This document shows positions 40,801-49,801 of a stretch of 64,000 nt of DNA, one piece after another. The stretch is taken from the IMG/VR virus record IMGVR_UViG_3300042691_038096, positions 1-64,000 of that record. One strand, written 5' to 3'. Source of the DNA: a virus. The first letter of the stretch is position 1. Each line of letters opens with the position of its first letter. Below the pieces are notes generated by a model that had not been told where the DNA came from, did not search any database, and worked only from the letters and a program-made list of their open reading frames with translations. The position numbers and the translations under genes are program-made.

Positions 40801-41687
40801 TTGCTTCTTATGCTGCATATAGAGCTGCATACATTTATGCAACTGGTGATACTGCTACTTTACCTGCTACATTAACCGGTGCAATAGATTGTACTGCACC
40901 TACAGGTAACGGTACTGCTAGAGTTTTATTTAGACATTCTAAATTTATTCCTCTTGCATCAGATCAATTAAACGGTAAGCAACAGTCAATATATCTTAAC
41001 GAAAATGTATCTGACCTGGTTACTCTATCTTCTACATTGATTAGTTTTAATACAGGACAAACTCTTCAAGCTAGTCCAACGTTAACATTTATACCTGCAT
41101 TAAGTAACCCAGCAAACCCTAACTTTGTTGATTATTCAAGAAATGTAAAAACTTCATTTGATACATTTGATCAATACTTATTAGGAAAGCAATCGTGTGG
41201 ATCTTATTTATTCATATCAGCAGATGATCATGAAATGATTCAGGTAGATGGAGATTCTGTATTATCTAGTAAGGTTATACAATTTGGAAGTCAAAATTCC
41301 ATAAACATTCCGATGGTATTCCAATATAGAATGACTGATTACTTTGGAACAGGTTCTGGTTCTACTGGAGGTTTAGGAAACATTGCTGGCGATTCTACTG
41401 GTGCAATTACTAATTTAACATATGCAAAGAAGATTGGATTTGATATTTGGCCAAATGCTGATAATGTTTATCAATATGACATTGAAGTATTTGCGAAATA
41501 TAAATCTGACAATCTTAACGTAGACGTATTCCCATCTGTATCCGTTACAAAAGGACTTGGTGATTTGGAAAAAGTTATATCTCAACTTAGACCAAGTGTA
41601 GTAGAAACTAAGGTTAATAAAACCGTTAAGTCCGGTGGAGTTATTCAAGATGGTTTAACTAGAGGATCTGGACTACAAGATTTCTAA
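37830..41687 (+). CDS. Large structural protein, 1285 aa, with FN3-like domain
   Basis: A helical N-terminus (about 1-80) leads to a long beta-rich body. Residues about 395-480 are helical and coiled-coil-like (LQDLNNQKNTLTSSLKELDT). Around 510-650 a fibronectin-III-like module is visible (KYRVRGFWAMPAEKS, then VEVQVKSISEAGWPSNPL). The distal parts are beta-rich. The overall layout fits a long side-tail-fibre or baseplate spanner. The next gene starts 64 bases downstream with its own promoter-like box. Confidence 0.6.
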   Translation: MAEQNSISTLLPELLRLFNNSLESFERVNQAITSSQESVTINIQNEDGTLSRLTIPSFGFLKNSITRLDNNINTITNVGGGSSSVRLADGTFRKLVLAKLPSEAPNLTSINSVNQFNIKPNWFFEELINPLLYISFDLTGQVPIDTEKAIIQRYILDTNTQAKIQFFENNYNGRSDVNYFTFLQQIVERNIAYVLDEAVVDLPPRNKRYSGNFSVTRISDINFTEEINGVSVTSQKKSYKLNKLLYTDTLADFDDTIQLKVGDSLEVVSNPVDTRYIVKSVDSSTNSVILDLVEGTKPIQIGADVLKIGSGINDNVQVDVTVGFNERCVVFIKPIDPDSKIPSINWSPGAGFYTNTLTTIASDGTQQTLADYYQKYAVDFGKFLLSFAQDKLPTTREGLIPNAPALAASDFKVKLVNGQVTNADAVVQLQDLNNQKNTLTSSLKELDTAISQYRTKIQTTNYSTDVERDADKNALQGLITDRSTQAELYASIVKEIDANSKDNSVASITPKYRVRGFWAMPAEKSTPATGPQAIVKFKIRYRYLSQDGAANPVDQFTFVDGNGTSQGAFSNYEIIDSVLRPRSKNPITGLYQWDTINNDNADAVNINQLDIPIRKGEIVEVQVKSISEAGWPSNPLESDWSDAVRIEFPADLSSDSAVESILNQNKQDIAKVSLEESLRAKGIDQHLSSSFTANERYYAHSASVIASGFLSESQTPVDLFSKLVEMQARLDEFSEILRNAAGELVVTLIDDQGNTINIKRNSSTKVFAGFYFNEVKDLDDPRGAIVTKTFFINLSNAEQTGLRLIARITGSRTRMVKESENPGYTNSEAANGSVILPATYSWLDNSSINQSTNRATFETTDSDYNTIRKYDLVPIVLSNPSVTSTNKYGQDVSLSPFQSAQNKNQFIYSRFKDVSSEETFYSYINPNDGYTFNLDTCENFFLKDNFSSTVTAGQFIWGGGFDASGNPTTAGSYDLPQGDNSIEVHINHPWVASYAAYRAAYIYATGDTATLPATLTGAIDCTAPTGNGTARVLFRHSKFIPLASDQLNGKQQSIYLNENVSDLVTLSSTLISFNTGQTLQASPTLTFIPALSNPANPNFVDYSRNVKTSFDTFDQYLLGKQSCGSYLFISADDHEMIQVDGDSVLSSKVIQFGSQNSINIPMVFQYRMTDYFGTGSGSTGGLGNIAGDSTGAITNLTYAKKIGFDIWPNADNVYQYDIEVFAKYKSDNLNVDVFPSVSVTKGLGDLEKVISQLRPSVVETKVNKTVKSGGVIQDGLTRGSGLQDF

Positions 41688-41724
41688 TTAAGTTTGTTAT
41701 CTGGTTTTTCGCTAATAGTTTAGT

Positions 41725-41740
41725 GAATAAATAAAAAAAG
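41725..41740 (+). promoter_or_regulatory. Promoter-like box GAATAAATAAAAAAAG
   Basis: Identical over 16 bases to the element at 15107-15122 and located 10 bases before the 1553-residue gene at 41751. Both copies precede large fibre-type genes. Confidence 0.5.
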
Positions 41741-41750
41741 TGAAAATTAG

Positions 41751-44700
41751 ATGGCAGAGCCTTTATTTGATAAAGCTTCGTATAGTTTAGTACGTACCAA
41801 TCCAAAATTAACAGGGAATGTAAAACTCGTCTCAAATGGCGCAGATTTATATCTTGAGTCTTTTAGTGCAAATGATCAACTGTCATCTTCTAAATTTAAG
41901 GCATTTAAGATAGATGGCACTAATACTTACGATCATGATGTTTTTAGATTTTTTAAGAATGGGACATTTCCTGCCGAGCTTGCATATCAAGTATTTCAAG
42001 AATTTCGTGACACTTCAGTTTTAGCTGAATATGGTGGGCAGTATGAAATGTTTTATTCATACGGTGCAAGATCAGTTTCATCCGAATCATACACAGAAGA
42101 TTTAGGATTACTTGCACCTATTTGGCTTAATGAACAAATACCAAATTACTTTGTAGTATTTAGGTTAGATAATCCATCTGCTGTAAATAATTATGGAGCA
42201 GCTAATCAAAACGATGGCGAAACATTAGCACAAACCTCAGAAAAGTTTACACAATTTGTTTTAGAAAATTGTACGGCTATTAAGACGTTTGATTTAACCG
42301 AAACATCAACATTAGGATCGTATCTTAGAAGATATAGATCACAAGATGCATTTCCAAAGGCGCCTTTAACAGTAAGTTGGAGACAAGATGAGCCTATTAC
42401 CTGGAATGGAATATCATATTTTAATGGTGGGTTTACCTCATCTGGTAGTTTTTCGTATACTGACCTTATTACAAAGGATGCATCAATAGTTCAAAATGAA
42501 TATTACATAACACAAGGGTTTCAGAGAAACGGCGTATTATTAGCAAACCTAATTAATTTGGAGTTTTTATTTAGTGATACCGATGCTGATGATTATTCTA
42601 TCAATAGATATTTTGGTTTATATGTAAACGAAATAGAAGAAGGGACATTTAAGATATCCGGTACAGGGTTTTACGAAAGTACAGAGAAAACACAGTTACC
42701 TAAAATAACCACTATTGAACAGATATCTCAATATCTTAATACTCCATTTAACATTACAAATGATAGAGGAGTTATGCTATATTTGGATCCTCAGTCGGTT
42801 AATACTGTTACAGGTTTACCTACCCCGTCAAGAGTTAAAGAAGTTGAATCTATTTTTTATGTTAAAGATAAAAATGATCAATTTCATACCGTCAAGAAAG
42901 GTTCTACATGGGGAGCAAATCAAATAAGATTGTTTGATAAGAAAATTGATATATCATGTTTAACTGGGTATGATGATCCTGATACTTTTGCAAATGCAGA
43001 AATAATTAGTAGATTGGGAAAAGCAACATCATACTTAAAAGTGATAGGTGAATTTCCTAATGGCTCTTCAATAACATTTTATGATGGCAATAATCAAATT
43101 GGGCAGGTATCGGCTAACGTTTCTTTAACGGCTGGACCTGGTACATCTTTTGAAAGTTTCTTTAATCCAACAGGTACTCCTGCTGAAATTGCATCTGCAA
43201 TCAATAAAGCAATAACATTTGGTATTAACCCAGAGTTTAGATATTTTGATTCTTCTATTAATGATTCAACCGTTTATCTGCAGTCAAGATTTGGTGGTAG
43301 CAGATTTAATAGACTAAAATTTGAAGTTTCATGGATTGAATATCCAGAACTTATAGATTCATTAATTACCTATCCTCAAACATCAGAGACTAATACTAAT
43401 GCATTCTTTGTTGGTGGAAATGATACAAAAAATTCATTACTTAAAGTTACTGCTGGGGATCAAGACCGATTTATAAAAGGGGACTATGTTAAGACTAAAG
43501 CCGGCTTTACACTTATATCTGATTGGGTTCCTTACCTAGATGAACCTATATTTAGTGGATCTGGCCTACAAACCGGTTACACTGGAGTTAATGACTATGT
43601 TATTATTACTTTGGATAGTGATCAAATAGAAGTTAGTAGATCAGGACAGGTAGCATTATATTCGGACTTTTCACCATCTTTTGGTAGATTCTCTTTCTTT
43701 CCAATACGTGATTTTGATTTTGATTTTTATGATGATACTTATAGTCAGTTAGGGGAGTTGAATTATGAGATCTCTAGATATAATCAAGGAACTGAACCTA
43801 TCACTGGTGTTACTGGACTTACTGGTGTTACTGGGTCTTCTTTTGATTATTATGGTGTAAGTGATTGGCCAGACATAAGAGGCTTTTATTCTGATGGTGG
43901 TTTTTCCAACTTAATTGGTCTTCTTAGGGGGTCAGATCCTGATATTAATACTGATGTTGATATAACATCTGAATATCAAAGGCTTGAAGAAAACTATCTT
44001 AAAGAACAAGCGGTTGCATCAAGAATAATACCTTACATTAATAAGTGGTGTTGGTACACGGATGGTACTGATGTTAGAAATAATCCTTATCGCTTAGATG
44101 TTAATCTTGCATTTGGTGCTAACAATTTTGCGCCATCACAATGGGAAACCGGAAGATCTCCGGTAGGTTTTAGCCATGAGTGGTATTACTTATGTGAATT
44201 CCCTTCTTATTTCACTAGTGATGCAATTAAGTCTTCATGGAGTTACTTTGATCAAGCACCAACCGATAGTACAGATACTACAGTAGGTACATTCCAAAGG
44301 GTTGATAGAAATTTCTTTAATGAATATTTTATAGCAGATAGATTTGTGAATGGCAATAACATTAATTTAATAGATAGGCAGTTACGATATGGTAGATTTT
44401 CAGGTGGTGATAAATTAAACTTTGCCGAGACGTTCTTAAGAGGTGTTAGAATTATAGCAAAAACAAAATCATCAGGAGATGAGAAGGCTAACTTTAATTC
44501 TACTAAGTTATCTTATATTAAAGATGGTTCATTTAACGATTATAGATTTTCTGTCATGGTGGTTCCTAATGAACCCGGAAAGCCTAAAAAGCAAATTAAG
44601 TTTATTAAAAATACAAAGTGGAAGACTATTGTAATGTTAATCTTTGTGTCTTTTGAAAACCAATGTTTAAATCCTGGTGGTAAATCAATTGATAGAACTT

Positions 44701-46412
44701 CTTTGTATTCTCTAAATAGTTCAATTCAAACATTAACTGATTGCACACCTATTGGAAATAATACATTTGAAAATTCAATAATGCAAGGTGCTTTAAACTT
44801 TAATGCTTCTTCATTTACACCAGCTGTTGGTCAATTCTTAGTACAGGGTGCTTCTGATATTTTAGGTAATGCTCCAAGATTTATTAGAGATATAACGATA
44901 GGCTCAAGTGGTCAATATAATCCAATTGAATTTACTATTGATGGCGACCTTTATAGAATAGAAGGTATTTCACGAGTACTGTCTGACAGCCAATTTTATG
45001 CATCAACTATACTTAAAAATGGATTATCAATTTCATTACCATCCCCGGTGCCTTCATCTGCTAAACTTAAATCTGCTTCATATACAGTTGTAGGTGGCGG
45101 CTTTAATGGGTATTTAAGTACCTTTGATAGTCTTAGTTTTGCAAATATTATTAATGATGTTAATCTAGGTAATCCAGATATTATTTATGAAACTATAGAT
45201 AAAGATGGAAACACGGTATTAGCAAGTGACGGTAGTCTTGCTCAAACATTTTCTATACAGTTAAGACCACAAGATGATATCTTAAAATCTGTTTATGTAG
45301 GTATATTACCTGATGGAAATAAACCAACAACATTTAACCTTGTTGATATTATTGGTTATGATTTATCACTATTAGAAAAACCTAATGTTACTCCAATTGC
45401 AAGACATTCTGGGTGGTTTAAACCTTTGGCTAAAGATATAGTATTTTTTAGAGACCCTTATGCAAACATAGATTTTTCAAATGGGTATTACACAGGTACG
45501 ACAGGAAATACTGGTTTAACAGGAACCACTGCAACAACATCAACAGGCAATCCTATTCCTGATGAAGTTTATAAGTGGAAAGTTTTTAATCTATGTAGAT
45601 ATTCAAATTCTCAATTTTATAGCGCGCATGAATCATTTGGTATTCTTAAGAACTACTTTTATCATAAAGTAAATCAAGAAGACCCATCAACTGTTCTTGA
45701 ATTATCCACGAGTAGTGCATTCCTAAGTCTATATCCACTTATTAATGAAGTTGGTATTGACTATAGAGATTATTACATCTTTTCTTCTAACTGGGAGCCT
45801 GGATATTTCATAAAGAGTATTGATAAGACAAAGATACAAAGTGTAATTGGTACTGCATCAATGTTAGAGAAAAAGTCTTTCTTTGGATCGAAGTATTTGA
45901 AGGTTCCACAGCAAATAACTCTTGAAACTTTTATGCCTTCTGAGTATTTTCCAGATGCTGTAAAGGATCCTAGCTTAGTAGATGGTACATTTATGTATAA
46001 TGAAACTACACCTTATGTTCAGTTTTATCTATTCATACAAAAAAGATTGACAGAATACTTATTTAATTACATAAAGCCTCAGTTTGAAAAGTATGTAAAT
46101 CTTAACTTTGGTTTTGGCGATACCGCTACTCTTGATGATGATGTTAATACTTATATTCAATTAAACATATTAAGTTTATATAAAGTTGGTAATATAGATT
46201 TTTACGTAGGATCTTCTAGAGAAAAGAAAGGATCAACATATGTAACAGCCGAGTTAACGAATACGGAAAAAGCATCTGCTGGTTTAAGTATTAATCAAAA
46301 TGTATCATCAAAGATACTTAATACAAACCCATTTGATTTAAGCCTAATATATAACAAAAGGACTGGTTTCTCTGAGTCTTTTGGGTTCAGTGTTACAATA
46401 GTTAAAAAATAA
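41751..46412 (+). CDS. Giant structural protein, 1553 aa
   Basis: The largest gene in the window. It is low in charge and rich in Ser, Tyr, Asn, Phe and Gly, with beta patterning over nearly the whole length. Short Gly-Thr runs resemble collagen-type linkers at about residues 685-697 (GVTGLTGVTGSS) and 1249-1262 (GTTGNTGLTGTTA). There is no transmembrane segment or enzyme motif I can name. By size and place it is probably a baseplate-attached fibre or a large baseplate decoration. The next gene starts nine bases later. Confidence 0.6.
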   Translation: MAEPLFDKASYSLVRTNPKLTGNVKLVSNGADLYLESFSANDQLSSSKFKAFKIDGTNTYDHDVFRFFKNGTFPAELAYQVFQEFRDTSVLAEYGGQYEMFYSYGARSVSSESYTEDLGLLAPIWLNEQIPNYFVVFRLDNPSAVNNYGAANQNDGETLAQTSEKFTQFVLENCTAIKTFDLTETSTLGSYLRRYRSQDAFPKAPLTVSWRQDEPITWNGISYFNGGFTSSGSFSYTDLITKDASIVQNEYYITQGFQRNGVLLANLINLEFLFSDTDADDYSINRYFGLYVNEIEEGTFKISGTGFYESTEKTQLPKITTIEQISQYLNTPFNITNDRGVMLYLDPQSVNTVTGLPTPSRVKEVESIFYVKDKNDQFHTVKKGSTWGANQIRLFDKKIDISCLTGYDDPDTFANAEIISRLGKATSYLKVIGEFPNGSSITFYDGNNQIGQVSANVSLTAGPGTSFESFFNPTGTPAEIASAINKAITFGINPEFRYFDSSINDSTVYLQSRFGGSRFNRLKFEVSWIEYPELIDSLITYPQTSETNTNAFFVGGNDTKNSLLKVTAGDQDRFIKGDYVKTKAGFTLISDWVPYLDEPIFSGSGLQTGYTGVNDYVIITLDSDQIEVSRSGQVALYSDFSPSFGRFSFFPIRDFDFDFYDDTYSQLGELNYEISRYNQGTEPITGVTGLTGVTGSSFDYYGVSDWPDIRGFYSDGGFSNLIGLLRGSDPDINTDVDITSEYQRLEENYLKEQAVASRIIPYINKWCWYTDGTDVRNNPYRLDVNLAFGANNFAPSQWETGRSPVGFSHEWYYLCEFPSYFTSDAIKSSWSYFDQAPTDSTDTTVGTFQRVDRNFFNEYFIADRFVNGNNINLIDRQLRYGRFSGGDKLNFAETFLRGVRIIAKTKSSGDEKANFNSTKLSYIKDGSFNDYRFSVMVVPNEPGKPKKQIKFIKNTKWKTIVMLIFVSFENQCLNPGGKSIDRTSLYSLNSSIQTLTDCTPIGNNTFENSIMQGALNFNASSFTPAVGQFLVQGASDILGNAPRFIRDITIGSSGQYNPIEFTIDGDLYRIEGISRVLSDSQFYASTILKNGLSISLPSPVPSSAKLKSASYTVVGGGFNGYLSTFDSLSFANIINDVNLGNPDIIYETIDKDGNTVLASDGSLAQTFSIQLRPQDDILKSVYVGILPDGNKPTTFNLVDIIGYDLSLLEKPNVTPIARHSGWFKPLAKDIVFFRDPYANIDFSNGYYTGTTGNTGLTGTTATTSTGNPIPDEVYKWKVFNLCRYSNSQFYSAHESFGILKNYFYHKVNQEDPSTVLELSTSSAFLSLYPLINEVGIDYRDYYIFSSNWEPGYFIKSIDKTKIQSVIGTASMLEKKSFFGSKYLKVPQQITLETFMPSEYFPDAVKDPSLVDGTFMYNETTPYVQFYLFIQKRLTEYLFNYIKPQFEKYVNLNFGFGDTATLDDDVNTYIQLNILSLYKVGNIDFYVGSSREKKGSTYVTAELTNTEKASAGLSINQNVSSKILNTNPFDLSLIYNKRTGFSESFGFSVTIVKK

Positions 46413-46420
46413 AAAGAATA

Positions 46421-48757
46421 ATGCCTATCACTATACAAGAATTAATTCCATCGGATACTATTTCCCAGGCAGTAAATAAGATCAATTTTAACTTTGATCA
46501 ATTGCTGTTGAACGGAGGTGGTCCTGTTGGTCCAGCCGGTCCGATTGGGCCTACGGGTCCGGTAGGAGGCAGAGGATTGCGTGGTGCTACCTGGTATCAT
46601 GATCCGGCTATTGCACCAGGAACTGATCCAAACACAATTATTATTGCAACAGTTGAAGAGAATGACTATTACTTACAGGCCAACGGTGATGTTTGGGAAT
46701 ATAACGGTACGGTTTGGATATTAACATCAGTTAACTTAACAGGTCCACAGGGTTCTGCTGGATCTAGTTTTGGTTTTAACTATGCAGGTGGATATCCTGG
46801 ATCCGGATCTATTAATAATCAAAACGTTGCATATATCGCACCAATGCCAGGTGGAACTAGTTCAGGTGCAGTACAAGGAACTAATGAGGCTGTATCTGTT
46901 GCTGTATTTGGTGGAGTTGCAACAACTGCAGTTGCTCCTAGTGGTATATCATTTACTAATGCATTCTTAATACCTGATGTAATGGTTAAGTCATTAGATA
47001 CAAGCGTATTATCTGTATTGGTTCATCAAAAAGATTCTTCTGCCGCTGCTATTAAATTTATGGGCGGAGGCGCTATTGCTGGAGAGAATTACGAACAGAC
47101 TGTATTTGGCAATCTATCAGACATTAGTTTAGGACTTGATGATGCCCTAAATATAAATGTACCTAAAGCCGCTACATCTCCGCTATCAGTATCTGACCTA
47201 ATTGGATTCAATGTAAATACCTTGAAGAGAGGGCAGCAATACTATGCAGGTAAGCACATTAATTTTATCTCAGGTGTTGATACTACACCTACCGGATTAG
47301 GATCCGAAATATCAGATATTACTTTTACGGTTGGAACTTCAAACACATCTATTCCGGCCAAGTTTGCCGTATCTACTACATTTGGTAGTGCATCGGCTTT
47401 ATTTGAAATTGGAGGAAACATTACAGTTCCAACATCTGTTACTACCAAAACAGGTACATCTTTAATTGAAGCAAATAATATTGTCAATTGGGGTAATACT
47501 ATTTTAATGGCATCTGCATCTAATAATAGAATACGAGTTGATGCTACTGGCATTTTATTAAATAGTTCAATTGCTCCTATTACAATTTCAACTACAGGCC
47601 AAACAATTGATGTTTCAGCTGGCACTGCACTTAATTTATTAGGTGCTACTATAAATATTACATCTGCTGTAACTGGTACTGTTAATATAGGTACAGGTGG
47701 CTCTAATCTAATTGAACTTGAACAAAGTACAGCAACGCATTCTATTAGATTAGATAACACAAATATATTATCAGGTGGTACTAAGATTAAGGGTAACTTA
47801 ACTTGGGGCGTATCATCATATGCTACTCCATATACAACAACTCGACATATTGCGATAATTGCAGATGGCCTTGCTAAGAATAAGCCACCTATTTATGTTA
47901 TTAGAAATGATGCATCTGTATCACCAACCGGTGATTCTATGGCTTCTTTTTCTAAAAATAGTGCAGGATCTGCAATTGAACAAGTAATTATAAGCACCGC
48001 AAGTGTCACAGCTGCCAATTATTCAGGTAATGCAGGTTTTGCTGGATTCCACGCAATTAACAATCATGTGGCAGGATTAGCAAATTTTGGTGTTAAAGTT
48101 TCAGCATATGACACTGTATCTGGTGTATATGGTGACAAATTCCATGCATCAGAAAATACAACAGCTGTAAGTAACAGATTCCAATATGTAAGAAAGTACT
48201 TAAAGATTGATCCTATGACACAGGGTCTTACTTCAGGTACAGGTTACACAATACCAAGTACCTATATGGATGCATCATTCCTAGATATACATGTTGGAAG
48301 TTTTAGTGGAACCGGTGGCGTAGCTGGTACATATCATAACTACTTTCCTCTAACAATACCAGATGGCCTTTATACAGGACAAAGACTTCAACTTCATGTT
48401 GTTGTACAACCTGGAAGACACTTTGATGGCGGTGTACAATATAACTGGCCAAATGGTGCATATAGTCCATCAGGTACAGTTGGAATTACTGTTGATAGTT
48501 TTGCTAATACTACATCCGAGGTTATAGCAAGCCCTTCATGCAGTGTTTGGAATGCTAGTCCTTCTGTATATGGCGGTGAATTATTTGCAGAGCTTTTATG
48601 GATTGGTCAGACATATATTACCCAATGGGAAACTGGAAGTGGAATCACTAATAAAACATCGGATAGAGGCTGGATTATAACCAACGTGGCACAAGTAAAT
48701 TATCCAGGGCCTTATGCATTTGAAGATACCGCTACAACAACATTAGATGTCACATAA
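46421..48757 (+). CDS. Tail fibre with collagen-like stalk, 778 aa
   Basis: The start, MPITIQELIPSDTISQAVNK, resembles that of the protein at 35017. A collagen-like stalk follows at about residues 36-56 (GPVGPAGPIGPTGPVGGRG), then a long beta-rich body with repeated short strands and many Ser, Thr, Gly and Ala residues, and a compact C-terminal domain (about 600-778). It is likely a receptor-binding or attachment fibre. The Gly-Pro-X content at the DNA level produces shadow frames on the other strand. Confidence 0.75.
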   Translation: MPITIQELIPSDTISQAVNKINFNFDQLLLNGGGPVGPAGPIGPTGPVGGRGLRGATWYHDPAIAPGTDPNTIIIATVEENDYYLQANGDVWEYNGTVWILTSVNLTGPQGSAGSSFGFNYAGGYPGSGSINNQNVAYIAPMPGGTSSGAVQGTNEAVSVAVFGGVATTAVAPSGISFTNAFLIPDVMVKSLDTSVLSVLVHQKDSSAAAIKFMGGGAIAGENYEQTVFGNLSDISLGLDDALNINVPKAATSPLSVSDLIGFNVNTLKRGQQYYAGKHINFISGVDTTPTGLGSEISDITFTVGTSNTSIPAKFAVSTTFGSASALFEIGGNITVPTSVTTKTGTSLIEANNIVNWGNTILMASASNNRIRVDATGILLNSSIAPITISTTGQTIDVSAGTALNLLGATINITSAVTGTVNIGTGGSNLIELEQSTATHSIRLDNTNILSGGTKIKGNLTWGVSSYATPYTTTRHIAIIADGLAKNKPPIYVIRNDASVSPTGDSMASFSKNSAGSAIEQVIISTASVTAANYSGNAGFAGFHAINNHVAGLANFGVKVSAYDTVSGVYGDKFHASENTTAVSNRFQYVRKYLKIDPMTQGLTSGTGYTIPSTYMDASFLDIHVGSFSGTGGVAGTYHNYFPLTIPDGLYTGQRLQLHVVVQPGRHFDGGVQYNWPNGAYSPSGTVGITVDSFANTTSEVIASPSCSVWNASPSVYGGELFAELLWIGQTYITQWETGSGITNKTSDRGWIITNVAQVNYPGPYAFEDTATTTLDVT

Positions 48758-48766
48758 ACTTAAAAT

Positions 48767-49009
48767 ATGAATAAAGAAGAAAGAATAGAACTTAAAAAAT
48801 TTGTAGATCGTTATAAAGAAATTGAACTCTCTATAGATTTAATGCAAAAAAGTATTCAAAGCTTAGCTGAAAAAAGAGATGTACTGTTTGATGAATTAGA
48901 CTCTCTTAAAAAGAAAGAAGAAGTTTTTATGAACTCTCTTATAGAAAAGTACGGAGCATCGGAGGTTACTCCTTATAAGCTTTTACAAATTTACGAAGAA
49001 GGTATATGA
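48767..49009 (+). CDS. Small coiled-coil protein, 80 aa
   Basis: A highly charged single helix with heptad leucines (KKFVDRYKEIELSIDLMQKS and LFDELDSLKKKEEVFMNSLI). It overlaps the next gene by an ATGA. A chaperone or fibre-assembly coiled coil is plausible by position. The function is unknown. Confidence 0.6.
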   Translation: MNKEERIELKKFVDRYKEIELSIDLMQKSIQSLAEKRDVLFDELDSLKKKEEVFMNSLIEKYGASEVTPYKLLQIYEEGI

Positions 49010-49788
49010 TAAATGTTATAACTATATTAAAAAAGGTATGGGATTTTATAACGGATCCTAAAAACACACGTCTCTTGTTATTTGCAGGAATTGCAATTCT
49101 TATTATTTTATTATTAAGACAATGCGAAGCAACTAAAGAAGCAAAGAATGAAATCACCAGAATTGAAAATAATTACCTAGCAGAAAAAGATACTGTTAGA
49201 AATTATAAAGATAAGTGGGGTAATTCTGTTGCTGATGTTAGAGCATTAACATTAACTCTTGATGAGGCTAGGAAGGAATTAGAGTTTGAAAAAAGTAAAC
49301 CACCAGTAACTGTTATTAAGTGGAAGACTAAGATAGAAGAGAGAATCGTTAATGTACCGGTTGTAGTTAAAGATACTGTGCTAGGTGAATTTAATTCTAT
49401 AGCCACAGTTTCATCAACTGCAAATTGGGGAAAGAGCTCACGATCAATTAATGTTGGTCTTCCTTATAAAGCAGAAGGTGATTCTCTAAAGTTTGGAAAT
49501 GCAACAATAGATCTTAAACAAAATATTTGGTTAACTGCTTCAATTGTAAGAGATAAGAAAACTAAAGAAGTTTTTGTAAATCTTGCAACGGATTATCCTG
49601 GAACTACTTTTAATGAAGCAAAAGGAATCGTAATAGATCCTAAGTCACCAGGAATGCTAGATATTAAATATAGCAGTAGAAAAACGGTAGGCATCGGTTT
49701 ACATTTAGGTTACGGAATCGGTGTATCTGGGTTTTCACCATACGTTGGGATAGGGCTAAACTATACTCCTAAATTCCTTCAGTGGTAA
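49006..49788 (+). CDS. Membrane-anchored periplasmic protein, 260 aa
   Basis: One transmembrane helix at about residues 23-38 (RLLLFAGIAILIILLL) lies just before a cysteine. A coiled-coil region follows (about 40-90, EATKEAKNEITRIENNYLAE), then a beta-rich domain. The last 40 residues alternate Gly and aromatic residues (GIGLHLGYGIGVSGFSPYVG) and end in W, recalling outer-membrane beta strands. The architecture could bridge the inner and outer membranes, as a spanin does, but no lipobox or spanin motif proves this. Confidence 0.5.
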   Translation: MINVITILKKVWDFITDPKNTRLLLFAGIAILIILLLRQCEATKEAKNEITRIENNYLAEKDTVRNYKDKWGNSVADVRALTLTLDEARKELEFEKSKPPVTVIKWKTKIEERIVNVPVVVKDTVLGEFNSIATVSSTANWGKSSRSINVGLPYKAEGDSLKFGNATIDLKQNIWLTASIVRDKKTKEVFVNLATDYPGTTFNEAKGIVIDPKSPGMLDIKYSSRKTVGIGLHLGYGIGVSGFSPYVGIGLNYTPKFLQW

Positions 49789-49801
49789 ATAAATAGAACA
49801 A

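Noticed and set aside
47242-47760. Long open frame on the minus strand inside the fibre gene at 46421
   Set aside because: It lies wholly within a well-supported + strand gene, and its sequence is a shadow of low-complexity Ser/Thr/Ala coding.
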